In this document: positions 7,806 through 15,808 of the stretch, one piece after another
Position numbering within the stretch: position 1 is the stretch's first letter
Layout of the letters: the number at the start of each line of letters is the position of its first letter
NCBI GenBank assembly: GCA_937861115.1
Contig: CALMBD010000339.1
Span: 1-34,413, forward strand
DNA length: 34,413 nt
Source of the DNA: an uncultured Bacteroidota bacterium
GTDB lineage: Bacteria > Bacteroidota > Bacteroidia > Chitinophagales > Saprospiraceae
Reading direction: 5' to 3'
Program-made: the position numbers and the translations under genes
Notes under the pieces: model-generated
Database searches by the model: none
What the model was told of the DNA's origin: nothing
The model's input: the letters and a program-made list of their open reading frames with translations, nothing else

Positions 7806-9911
7806 TTATCGTTTTACCACAACCCTGGTCGCCACACCTTTTGAAAAGGTCAGTCTGACGAGCAAGACGCCGGAAGGGCAGTCGCCAAGGGGCACAACGT
7901 TGCCTGTCTCGGACGGGTTTTGATCGTACAGGCACTTTCCTGTGGCATCAAATACCTGAACGTCGAGCAGTGGCCCGGCTGCTGCCGGGTATTCCAAAAT
8001 CAAATGGCCGGCAGCCGGGTTGGGGAACACCCTTACTTTGTCAAGAGCCTTTATAGTAGCCTCGTCTGTTCCCGACACAAGCACCTGGATATCTACCTGC
8101 AGCACGGAGGCGCCGCAGGGGTTGTTTGCCGTAAGCGTCACGGTGTAGACGCCGCTTTGTGTGTATTGGTGCGACACATCAACGCTGTCTGTCGCCGGGC
8201 TGCCATCGCCGAAATCCCAGAAGTAGCCGTCTGCATAAAGGCTGAGGTTGGAAAACTGGATCAATCCACCCGCCAGTACAGTGTAGGAAAAATCTGCGAC
8301 GGGCACGGTTTCTACGGTCAGCAGCGCTTCTGTAGAGGTAACGGAAAAACAGCCGCTTTTTTGAACAATGCAGCGGAAAAGCAGGCCGCTTTGGCTCAGC
8401 GATGTGTTTTGCAGCAAAAGGGTATTCGTGTCAAACCCTGCAAATCCCGGACCCGCGACATTGATCCATCCCGCGCCGGCGTTCACCTGCCATTGGTACG
8501 ACCAGTCGCCCCCGTTGGCCTGCACGGAAAATACGGCAGGTTCACCTGCGCAGACCAGCGTCGGTTGCGGCGGAACAATGATTTCAGGGAGCAGAAACGG
8601 CACATCGCCGGCGGGAAAAACGGGCAAGGTTTCCACCATGCCTGCCTGTCCTGCCGATGCTGCGCCGGAGGTGCCGTTGCAACCGTTTACAGAGCCCTGT
8701 ATCAGGCCTGCCGACCCTCCCTGCGGCGGCGGTATGCCCGGTTGGTTGGTCAGGATGCGCCCGCCGCCACCACCACCACCGGGCCCGAAGCACCTGCTTT
8801 GATTGTTGTTGAAGGTGTTGCCGCCCCTGCCGCCATGGGCTGTCGCGGCAAGGTTACCGGCTGCCGAACCCGCTTCGAGCCGGATGGTTCCGCCTGCGCC
8901 GCCGCCGCCCGCGCCGTCGCCGTTGGATGCCGGGGCGTCGGCCCCGTTTGCCTCGATCAGCGGGGACGCGCCGTCTATGGCGCCGGCTTTTATAAAAATT
9001 ATACCGCCGCCGTGACCACCACCGCTGAGCAGGTTGTTATTGGCATGGCCCGCGCCGCCGCCGCCGCCCATAAAAATACGGTCGGGTGTGCCGGGAATGG
9101 CATAGCCTTTTATTCCGGGATAGTAGCCGTCGCAGCCCAGGCTGCTCGGCTCGTCATTATCGCCGCCAGTTCCGCCTGCTGCGATGTTCCCGCCGCCGCC
9201 ACCGCCCGAATTGTGGTCGTTTCCGCCGCCGCCGCCGTTGGCCTGCGGTCCGCGCCCCAGCTCCTTGCCGGTCAATATTTCCGCGATGCCTTCCCCCTTG
9301 GGCGCACCGCGCCAGTTGCCGGCGGCATAAAAATAGGCGGTTTCAGGCACCAGAAAATTGCAGTTGTTGACCGCTGAAACAAAGGGGGCGCCCCCGCGGA
9401 ATCCGGCGCCGGTTGCCAGCACGGGGGCATTCAGGGTCAGGGCGCCGCTCACTTCAAATGCCAGCACACCGCCTGTTTCGCCGTTCCAGGGTTGGGGGCG
9501 AAGGGTGTCGGTCACGACCGCGTCGGCATATTGAGGTATGCTGACCACTTGCCATTTTCCTGCGGCGTCATATATATGAACCGGCTTGTTGTGCAGCCAT
9601 AATCCGTCTGAACTGACGGAATCGATCAGGGCGCGTTCATACAGACCCGCCTGGTTGAGTGTTGTGATGCTGCCGAAAAGCGCATTATTGCCGGAGGCGA
9701 TTTCTGCACCCTGCATCTGGATGAGCAGGACGGAAGTCCCGGGCTTGAAACCGGCCGTGTCGCTCACCAAAAGTTTGCCGAGGCAAGTGTCCAGCGCCGT
9801 GACGCTGGCGTAGTGGTTGATAATGCCCGACAAAAAAGCCGTCTGAGCGCCGGTTGTTATCGGCAGCAGGATGCAAGCAAACAGGAAAATGCAGGACCGA
9901 AGGAGATTCAT
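7806..9911 (-). CDS. Glycine-rich T9SS type A secreted protein with PKD domain
   Basis: This 701-residue precursor has a clear signal peptide (first ~22 residues, cleavage after TGAQ or nearby). Residues ~210-430 are extremely Gly-rich, with poly-Gly runs between short hydrophobic strands (GGIIFIKAGAI, GGTIRLEAGS), consistent with a beta-helix or fibre. Then follow an Ig-like segment (~450-540, with Cys pairs), a PKD domain (~545-620; GYFWDFGDGSPA), and a type A sorting domain at the C-terminus (VRVFPNPAAGHLILEYP ... GVLLVRLTF ... VVVKR). It is likely a cell-surface adhesin or matrix protein exported by T9SS. Poly-Gly codons make the opposite strand look open in other frames; those frames are not genes. 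It is adjacent to the type B protein and on the same strand. Confidence 0.85.
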   Translation of the reverse strand: MNLLRSCIFLFACILLPITTGAQTAFLSGIINHYASVTALDTCLGKLLVSDTAGFKPGTSVLLIQMQGAEIASGNNALFGSITTLNQAGLYERALIDSVSSDGLWLHNKPVHIYDAAGKWQVVSIPQYADAVVTDTLRPQPWNGETGGVLAFEVSGALTLNAPVLATGAGFRGGAPFVSAVNNCNFLVPETAYFYAAGNWRGAPKGEGIAEILTGKELGRGPQANGGGGGNDHNSGGGGGGNIAAGGTGGDNDEPSSLGCDGYYPGIKGYAIPGTPDRIFMGGGGGAGHANNNLLSGGGHGGGIIFIKAGAIDGASPLIEANGADAPASNGDGAGGGGAGGTIRLEAGSAAGNLAATAHGGRGGNTFNNNQSRCFGPGGGGGGGRILTNQPGIPPPQGGSAGLIQGSVNGCNGTSGAASAGQAGMVETLPVFPAGDVPFLLPEIIVPPQPTLVCAGEPAVFSVQANGGDWSYQWQVNAGAGWINVAGPGFAGFDTNTLLLQNTSLSQSGLLFRCIVQKSGCFSVTSTEALLTVETVPVADFSYTVLAGGLIQFSNLSLYADGYFWDFGDGSPATDSVDVSHQYTQSGVYTVTLTANNPCGASVLQVDIQVLVSGTDEATIKALDKVRVFPNPAAGHLILEYPAAAGPLLDVQVFDATGKCLYDQNPSETGNVVPLGDCPSGVLLVRLTFSKGVATRVVVKR

Positions 9912-9986
9912 TTAAGGGATAGTTTTGGTTAGCGGCAAAATTTTTCAGGAATTCGGGGGGCAAAAAATCTGGAAAAACGAATGATG

Positions 9987-10019
9987 TTTGGTTTTCTGAC
10001 AAAGGTATTCGTACATTTG
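9987..10019 (+). promoter_or_regulatory. Promoter for rpsP
   Basis: TTTG (9987-9990), a 21-base spacer and TACATTTG (10012-10019) fit the Bacteroidota consensus, with a predicted start near 10026 and a leader of about 70 bases. A minus-strand TACCTTTG (10007-10000) lies inside the spacer and could serve the divergent Gly-rich gene, so the two promoters may overlap. Confidence 0.65.
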
Positions 10020-10097
10020 CGCCCTCGAAAAGCCCGGTGTTGCTGAAGGCAAGTAATCGGGCGAGCATTTTTCTCATTAAAATTTTCAACATTTACC

Positions 10098-10769
10098 ATG
10101 TCAGTAAAAATTCGTCTGCAGCGTAAAGGTCGCAAAGCCGCCCCATTTTATCACATTGTTATCGCCGACAACCGTTCGCCCCGTGACGGCCGTTTTATCG
10201 AAAAAATCGGCACCTACAATCCGCTGACTGTTCCGGCTACCATTGAATTAAACGGCGACCGTGCCTACCAATGGCTGCTCAACGGCGCTCAACCTACCGA
10301 TACTGTTCGCGCCATACTTCGTTTTAAAGGCGTATTGTTGCGCAAACACCTCGATCTGGGCGTAAAAAAAGGTGCGCTCACCCAGGAACAGGCCGACGCC
10401 AAACTGGCCAAATGGATGGAAGAAAAAGAGGCGCGTATTGCAGCCCGCCGCGAAGCGACAAGCGAGAACAAGCGCAAATTCACCGCAGCAGTTGACGGTG
10501 TTGCCAAGGTAAAAGCAAAACCTGCTCCGCCGGTAGTTGAAGAAGCACCCGCTGTTGAAGAGGCTACGGAGGCAGCAGCAGAGGTTGCTGAAACTGTTGT
10601 TGAGGCAGCAGAAACCGTTGCAGAAGCAGTACCGGAAGTTGTGGAAGAAGTAGTAGAGACCGCTGAGGCCGTTGTCGAAGCAGCGCCGGAAGTAGTTGCC
10701 GAGGCCGCAGCCGAAGTGGCTGAAGAAGTAGCGCCTGCCGCCGAAGAAGAAAAATCTGAAGACGCATAA
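10098..10769 (+). CDS. rpsP: 30S ribosomal protein S16 with long Ala/Glu/Val tail
   Basis: Residues 1-80 are canonical S16 ([33 protein letters not shown]), a small-subunit protein needed for 30S assembly. S16 is about 80 residues in E. coli and usually 150-190 in Bacteroidota; this one has 223. Residues ~80-140 are a basic helical extension. Residues ~145-223 consist almost only of Ala, Glu and Val with periodic Pro, so the tail is strongly acidic and probably one long helix or disordered. The usual neighbour rimM is not present, and a strong terminator follows. Confidence 0.96.
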   Translation: MSVKIRLQRKGRKAAPFYHIVIADNRSPRDGRFIEKIGTYNPLTVPATIELNGDRAYQWLLNGAQPTDTVRAILRFKGVLLRKHLDLGVKKGALTQEQADAKLAKWMEEKEARIAARREATSENKRKFTAAVDGVAKVKAKPAPPVVEEAPAVEEATEAAAEVAETVVEAAETVAEAVPEVVEEVVETAEAVVEAAPEVVAEAAAEVAEEVAPAAEEEKSEDA

Positions 10770-10832
10770 GTACTATATTCGGGACAAACCCATACATTTG
10801 TTCCGGTATTCAGGATAAAGATTGAATAAAAA

Positions 10833-10872
10833 GACCTGGTAAAGCCCTTGTTGGCTTTACCGGGTCTTTTTT
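10833..10872 (+). terminator. Rho-independent terminator after rpsP
   Basis: Arms GACCTGGTAAAGCC (10833-10846) and GGCTTTACCGGGTC (10853-10866) form a 14-bp stem with one wobble position, followed by TTTTTT. A run of A before the left arm could let it also work in the other direction. Confidence 0.9.
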
Positions 10873-10958
10873 CAGTCGGGACAGCATTAAGGCCCGTTCA
10901 TACCGGTTTAAAACCCGATGCCGAATTTTTCACGTTACTCAACTTAATTTTTATATCC

Positions 10959-12350
10959 ATGCAACCACTAGACGAGCAATACTATAACCGGCTGAACGAG
11001 ATTGCCGGCGCTATACAGGAATCGCCCAAACTCGAACAATACCTGGAGGAGGAAGAAGACGATCTGTACAACGACCTTCGTATGGAGTTTGAGCCTATGC
11101 TTTCCGAGTTGCACCACAAGGTAGCCGCCGAAGCGCCGCTCCAACTGGTTACATTTGAAAAATATCTGCTCGAACCACCCTTTGAAGGGCTTTACCTGCC
11201 AAGGGTATTGGGCTATGCCGTCTTGCGCGGCGAGATCAGCGATCAATATCGCTACGTGCGTCCCAACGACCATTTCAAGGATATCCTGCTGGCCATCTGT
11301 AAAAGTGTTCACTTCGAACAACTCAAAAAGCGGATCGGCCAGACTATTTCCGTCGGTTTCGCGCTCAGCAGCGACATCTGGATCACCAACCTGATGACCC
11401 AGGTGGAAAACAAACGCATCCGCTATTTCCTGCAGCAACAGAACAGCGACCGCTACCGCGACCTGAAAGAACGCGCCGATATTTACCGCCGGTATTCCAA
11501 CCAGTTCCGCAATGAACTGTATTATTCTGCCGATTTCCCCAGTACGCTGGGTGAAATGAAGGCCAACTTCTCCGCCCTGCGCCAGTTTTTGCTCAAGCGT
11601 TTTGAAGTCGGCGGCGACAATGAAAGCCTGAACGGACAGATCAAGGGGTTTCTGGATAACAAGGATTTCCAGGGCACCGATGAGTACCTCGAAATGCTGG
11701 CCATGTACGGCAACTACATAGACCTGAACCCGACCGACCGGCTGGCCTTTGCCACCCATTTCGAACGCGAACGCCGTTCGCTGCCAAAGTTCGACCAGAA
11801 ATACCTGGGCTTCCTCGTTTCATTGTATGAATCGCCGGGCATTAAATCGGTCAACGACGACCGCATGATGGCGGCTATCGATACCAACTGGAAGGATAAA
11901 ATATCCGACTATTACCGGATCGCGGGCAAGATTCACAGCCTTGGCTATGTGCATCCCGACGCCATCGACGCCGTGCAGGAGTTTTACCTCACGCATCAGG
12001 GACTTTCCGTAGAAAGCGAGTGCCTGCGTTTGTTGGTGCTGAACTATTTCACCCAGCTCATCAATGGCCTGACCGAGCGCGAATACGCCGACTATTTTGA
12101 ACTGACCAAAATATTTGGCGTGTACATGAAAATGTTCGGCAACCAGCAGTTCAACCAGGCAGTCGAGCACCTGTCGATGAATTATGTGAATAAACTGCTT
12201 CACGTATTTACGGACAAACGGGCCAAGGACTACCAGGACGTGAAGAAATTCGTATCCACCCAGTTTGTGGATTTTGGCTTCCTCAAGGAGAAAGAAGTCG
12301 TGGAAATGTTCAAAACCCGCCGCAAAAAGCGCAAGGCAGGAGAAGAATAA
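10959..12350 (+). CDS. Conserved alpha-helical protein of unknown function
   Basis: I do not recognise this 463-residue protein. It has no signal peptide or membrane segment and appears entirely helical, with many Tyr, Phe, Leu and charged residues. An acidic stretch (LEEEEDDLYNDL) lies near residue 30, and the C-terminus is very basic (KTRRKKRKAGEE). I chose ATG 10959 rather than the ATG at 10848 because the latter lies inside the rpsP terminator, and because ATG 10959 is preceded by an A/T-rich leader (TTAATTTTTATATCC). It is followed by lepB 129 bp downstream on the same strand. It may be a cytoplasmic scaffold or regulator. Confidence 0.75.
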   Translation: MQPLDEQYYNRLNEIAGAIQESPKLEQYLEEEEDDLYNDLRMEFEPMLSELHHKVAAEAPLQLVTFEKYLLEPPFEGLYLPRVLGYAVLRGEISDQYRYVRPNDHFKDILLAICKSVHFEQLKKRIGQTISVGFALSSDIWITNLMTQVENKRIRYFLQQQNSDRYRDLKERADIYRRYSNQFRNELYYSADFPSTLGEMKANFSALRQFLLKRFEVGGDNESLNGQIKGFLDNKDFQGTDEYLEMLAMYGNYIDLNPTDRLAFATHFERERRSLPKFDQKYLGFLVSLYESPGIKSVNDDRMMAAIDTNWKDKISDYYRIAGKIHSLGYVHPDAIDAVQEFYLTHQGLSVESECLRLLVLNYFTQLINGLTEREYADYFELTKIFGVYMKMFGNQQFNQAVEHLSMNYVNKLLHVFTDKRAKDYQDVKKFVSTQFVDFGFLKEKEVVEMFKTRRKKRKAGEE

Positions 12351-12390
12351 TCGACGATTATATCGAATTAAATCAAATTCTGGTCGAAGT

Positions 12391-12429
12391 GCGGGCGAAG
12401 GCTTGAGTCAAAAAGATACCTTCGCCCGT
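12391..12429 (+). terminator. Hairpin between the unknown gene and lepB
   Basis: GCGGGCGAAGG (12391-12401) pairs with CCTTCGCCCG (12419-12428). There is no T-run after it, so it may be a weak or factor-assisted terminator or an mRNA-stabilising hairpin. Confidence 0.4.
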
Positions 12430-12479
12430 GCTTAGATATACCCCTGATTCCATTCCCTCATATATCAATAACAGATCTC

Positions 12480-14054
12480 ATGTCGGTTCTGATCTTTCTT
12501 ATTGTTCTGTATGTCCTGCTCGGTGTGAGCATGATGAAACTTTTTGAAAAGGCGGGTATACCGGGCTGGAAGGCCCTTGTACCGGGTCTGGCTGCTGTAG
12601 AATGGTGCAAAATGATCGGCCGGAAACCCTGGTACGCATTGTGGCTGCTGTTCCCGATCGTCAATTTGTTTATCTATGCCGGGATGGTAATCGACCTGGC
12701 GCGTTCCTTTGGCAAACACGGATTCTGGACATCCGTTATGGCTGTCGTTTTTGCGCCGGTTCCCTTTTTCATGATCGGCTCAAACGTCAAGGATACCTAT
12801 GATGGGCCAATCCTCGAACGCGAGCGGGAGTACCACCGCCTGCACCACGAAGCACTGGAGAAAAACGACAAACTGGCGCTCAAAAAACTCGAGAATGAAT
12901 ACGGTTTTATGCGCAAGACCCAACTGCGCGAATGGTCGGAAGCCATCATATTCGCCGTGTTTGCTGCTGCGTTTATCCGGATGTTCCTCATCGAGGCATA
13001 CGTCATTCCCACCCCTTCCATGGAGGGCACACTAAAGGTGGGCGACTTCCTGTTCGTCAGTAAGGCCCATTACGGCATACGGACGCCGATGACGGTGATC
13101 CAGTTCCCGTTGATGCACAACCGCCTGCCTTTCAACCTCGGCGAATCGTACCTGAAGAAACCTTCGCTGCCTTATTTCCGCCTGCCTGCCATTGAAAAAA
13201 TCGACCACAACGAACCGGTGGTGTTCAACTGGCCCGCCGGCGACAGCGTGGTTGCGCTGCCCGACCGGTTTCTCGACATTTATCAGATGCGCCGGCAAAC
13301 AGGCGGCGCGCTTCCTCCCGGCGTCGACATAATCGTGCGTCCCACAGATAAAAAAGACCACTATATCAAACGTTGCGTAGGACTTCCGGGTGACAGCCTT
13401 TCCATACGAGGCGGACAATTGTACATCAACGGTGTGGCTGCCCAAAACCCCACACATCGGCAGTTCCTCTACCACGTAGAGCCGGCAGTCAACCTGCAAA
13501 AACTGGAAGAGTGGGGTGTTTCACTGAGCGGTGAGCAGGATCGCAAAATGGCAAGCCAGGGCTATTTTAACCTGGACGACGCACAAGTGGAAAAAATCAA
13601 ATCCATCGGCTCGAATATTAAGGTGGAACGGGTACCTCAGGACCGTTATCCGGGGTATGTTTTTCCAAACGATTCAAAACGCTACGGCGGCTGGACGGTG
13701 GATGATTACGGCCCGATCTACATCCCCAAAGCAGGTGTGACCACTCCCCTGAACCTGGACAACCTGCCCTTTTACAAACGAATCATCACCGCCTTTGAAG
13801 GCAATACGCTTGCGGTTCGCGACGGGAAAATATTGATCAACGGCCAGGAGACAAATACCTATACGTTCAAGCAGGATTACTACTGGATGATGGGCGACAA
13901 CCGCCACAATTCGGAAGACTCGCGTATTTGGGGTTATGTTCCCGCCGATCATATTGTGGGCAAGCCGCTGTTTATCTGGTTCTCTACCAAAAACGGCAAT
14001 ATCCGGGACGGTATAAACTGGAACCGGATATTTAAGTCGGCAAGTTCCATGTAA
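12480..14054 (+). CDS. lepB: Signal peptidase I with DUF5684-like N-terminal membrane domain
   Basis: The 524-residue protein removes signal peptides from exported proteins at the inner membrane. Residues ~1-110 form a multi-helix membrane domain of the DUF5684 type (MKLFEKAGIPGWKALVPG, WWLLFPIVNLF-like). A helix at ~145-165 then anchors the S26 peptidase domain. The nucleophile is Ser180 in IPTPSMEGTL, the general base is Lys297 in YIKRCVGLPGDS, and box E appears as MMGDNRHNSEDSR near the C-terminus. It is longer than the E. coli enzyme (324) because of the N-terminal domain and insertions between the catalytic boxes (residues ~205-290 and ~320-430), as is common in this phylum. Confidence 0.93.
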   Translation: MSVLIFLIVLYVLLGVSMMKLFEKAGIPGWKALVPGLAAVEWCKMIGRKPWYALWLLFPIVNLFIYAGMVIDLARSFGKHGFWTSVMAVVFAPVPFFMIGSNVKDTYDGPILEREREYHRLHHEALEKNDKLALKKLENEYGFMRKTQLREWSEAIIFAVFAAAFIRMFLIEAYVIPTPSMEGTLKVGDFLFVSKAHYGIRTPMTVIQFPLMHNRLPFNLGESYLKKPSLPYFRLPAIEKIDHNEPVVFNWPAGDSVVALPDRFLDIYQMRRQTGGALPPGVDIIVRPTDKKDHYIKRCVGLPGDSLSIRGGQLYINGVAAQNPTHRQFLYHVEPAVNLQKLEEWGVSLSGEQDRKMASQGYFNLDDAQVEKIKSIGSNIKVERVPQDRYPGYVFPNDSKRYGGWTVDDYGPIYIPKAGVTTPLNLDNLPFYKRIITAFEGNTLAVRDGKILINGQETNTYTFKQDYYWMMGDNRHNSEDSRIWGYVPADHIVGKPLFIWFSTKNGNIRDGINWNRIFKSASSM

Positions 14055-14076
14055 ATTCGGGATGAACCCGGCCACG

Positions 14077-14117
14077 CTGCCTGTCGGGGGGGATCATGAA
14101 ACACCCCCGACAGGCAG
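14077..14117. terminator. Bidirectional hairpin between lepB and rdgB
   Basis: A perfect 14-bp stem (CTGCCTGTCGGGGG with its reverse complement at 14104-14117) lies in the 96-bp gap between two convergent genes. It lacks a clear T-run on either side. Confidence 0.6.
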
Positions 14118-14150
14118 ACCAAAGCAGGAGGGTTTCGACGGATGTCGAAA

Positions 14151-14726
14151 TCAACCGTTCAGCAGTTCCATCAGTTTTTTTGTCGCCCTGGCCCGGTGGC
14201 TGATCCGGTTTTTGATGTCGTCGCCGAGTTCGGCGAAGGTCTGTTCATACCCGTCGGGAATGAAAACAGGATCGTATCCAAATCCACCCGTGCCGTGTTG
14301 CTCCGTGGCGATGCGGCCTTCGCAAATGCCCTCCATTATTGTTTCTTTCCCGTTGAAAATCAATGCAATGACCGTTCGGAACCGCGCGTTCCGGTTTTCT
14401 TTTCCGTCAAGGTTGCGGAGCAGGAGATTCATGTTGTCGGCAGCATTGCGCTGTTCGCCGGCATAACGGGCCGTGTGCACGCCCGGTTCGCCGCCGAGCG
14501 CGTCTACTTCCAGCCCCGTATCTTCCGAAAAACAATCGTAACCGAAATTTTCCTTGACATACCGGGCTTTCAGCAGGGCATTGCCCTCCAGCGTGGCTTC
14601 CGTTTCTGCGATGTCATCCAGGCAACCGATATCGCGCAGCGTTTTTACCTGGTAATTGCCGCCGAGGATTTGTTCTACTTCTTTTGCCTTGTGCGGGTTA
14701 TTGGTTGCAAATACAAGAATGTGCAT
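14151..14726 (-). CDS. rdgB: XTP/dITP pyrophosphatase (RdgB/HAM1 family)
   Basis: This 191-residue enzyme cleaves non-canonical purine triphosphates (XTP, dITP, ITP) to monophosphates and keeps them out of DNA and RNA. Family motifs are [16 protein letters not shown] at the N-terminus, [13 protein letters not shown] with the catalytic acidic residues, GYDPVFIP, and SHRARA near the end. I chose ATG 14726 because the family starts directly at [10 protein letters not shown]; the longer open frame runs back into the upstream gene. Only 2 bp separate it from the stop of the beta-barrel gene, so the two are probably co-transcribed. Confidence 0.95.
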   Translation of the reverse strand: MHILVFATNNPHKAKEVEQILGGNYQVKTLRDIGCLDDIAETEATLEGNALLKARYVKENFGYDCFSEDTGLEVDALGGEPGVHTARYAGEQRNAADNMNLLLRNLDGKENRNARFRTVIALIFNGKETIMEGICEGRIATEQHGTGGFGYDPVFIPDGYEQTFAELGDDIKNRISHRARATKKLMELLNG

Positions 14727-14728
14727 GG

Positions 14729-15571
14729 TCAGAAAATCTTGATGGTTACCCCGAGGTTGACCTGTATCATATCGGTAGTGGATTTTTTCGGTTCGCCGGC
14801 ATAGTTCAGCGACACATCGTCGGAATTGAGGTTGTTGGGATCGAAGTTGCCGGAGCCGGTAAACTGGATATCCCATTGCGCCGTTTGCTCCTTGTCGAAA
14901 TATTTGGCCTTGCCACCCTTCAGCCAGGCGGCGCCTGCATTCAGGTACACCTGATCGGCCAGGCGGATCAGAAAGCCCGCGCCTGCCCCGTAGTTGTACG
15001 TAAAACTAGACTCCAGGGTACGGGAATTGATCTCGTCATTTTCATTAGTGGTAAAAATGCCCCGGTTGGAGCGGTCGTACAGCACCGTCCGGGTGTACAG
15101 GTAACTGCCGCCGCCGATGAGGTCGACATAAGGCTGCACATACTCCAGCGGCGCTTTGTAGCGCACCGAAAGCAAGCCGTTGAGCATCCAGTTGTTGGTG
15201 CGGGCTTCCAGGTTGACCGGTATCGTTCCTATGACAGTGCTTCCGGCGGAAATGACCAGGTTTTCGTTGATATACTGCCCGTTGCTGCCGAAGATCAGGC
15301 CGCCGAATCCTATCCCGAAATAAAGCGGGACACGGGGACTAAAAGGCATGTAGAATGCGCCTTTGAGGCCGAATCCGAGTGCGTCGGTATTGTCGGCGTA
15401 GGCATTGATGGGGATGCCCATATAAAATGAAATATCGACGAGCGGAAACTCCGATCGCTCCGCCTGTGGCTTTTGCGGCCTGACATGTGAAATGGTCTGA
15501 GCCGACAAATTTGTGAAGCCGGCCGTGAACAGACTGATAAAAATCAGGGAATGAAGTACCTTGTTTAGCAT
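14729..15571 (-). CDS. Predicted outer-membrane beta-barrel protein
   Basis: The 280-residue precursor has a signal peptide ([25 protein letters not shown]). The rest shows alternating polar/aromatic strands rich in Gly and Tyr ([38 protein letters not shown]) and ends in a terminal strand with a final Phe ([10 protein letters not shown]), the usual signature for BAM-assembled barrels. The size suggests about 10-12 strands. The function is unknown. It lies directly upstream of rdgB with a 2-bp gap; the pairing is probably transcriptional and not functional. Confidence 0.8.
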   Translation of the reverse strand: MLNKVLHSLIFISLFTAGFTNLSAQTISHVRPQKPQAERSEFPLVDISFYMGIPINAYADNTDALGFGLKGAFYMPFSPRVPLYFGIGFGGLIFGSNGQYINENLVISAGSTVIGTIPVNLEARTNNWMLNGLLSVRYKAPLEYVQPYVDLIGGGSYLYTRTVLYDRSNRGIFTTNENDEINSRTLESSFTYNYGAGAGFLIRLADQVYLNAGAAWLKGGKAKYFDKEQTAQWDIQFTGSGNFDPNNLNSDDVSLNYAGEPKKSTTDMIQVNLGVTIKIF

Positions 15572-15808
15572 GGTGGAAAATTTGATTTTGAAAAGAGCGA
15601 TACCAAAGATTTTATACCTTTCCGACGAAATCTGTTTCTATTCCCCCCCTCTTTCCGGTCGGCGGAGCTAAATTGCCCCGCAAACATCAAAACTTCGCAA
15701 CATTTTTTTTCGAATAATACTTTAGTTGCATTTTGCAGCGTGGAGCATACTCTATCTGCCGGTTTGCACACACAGACAACATTGTTAACCAAATATAGAA
15801 AACTGATT

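Noticed and set aside
7920-9377. 485-codon open frame on the plus strand opposite the Gly-rich T9SS gene
   Set aside because: Low-complexity Gly codons keep the opposite strand free of stops. The minus-strand gene has a signal peptide, PKD and sorting domains; this frame has none.
15740-15808. Upstream ATG for the lipoxygenase gene
   Set aside because: The extra 23 residues have no lipoxygenase similarity, and ATG 15809 follows an A/T-rich leader typical of starts in this phylum.
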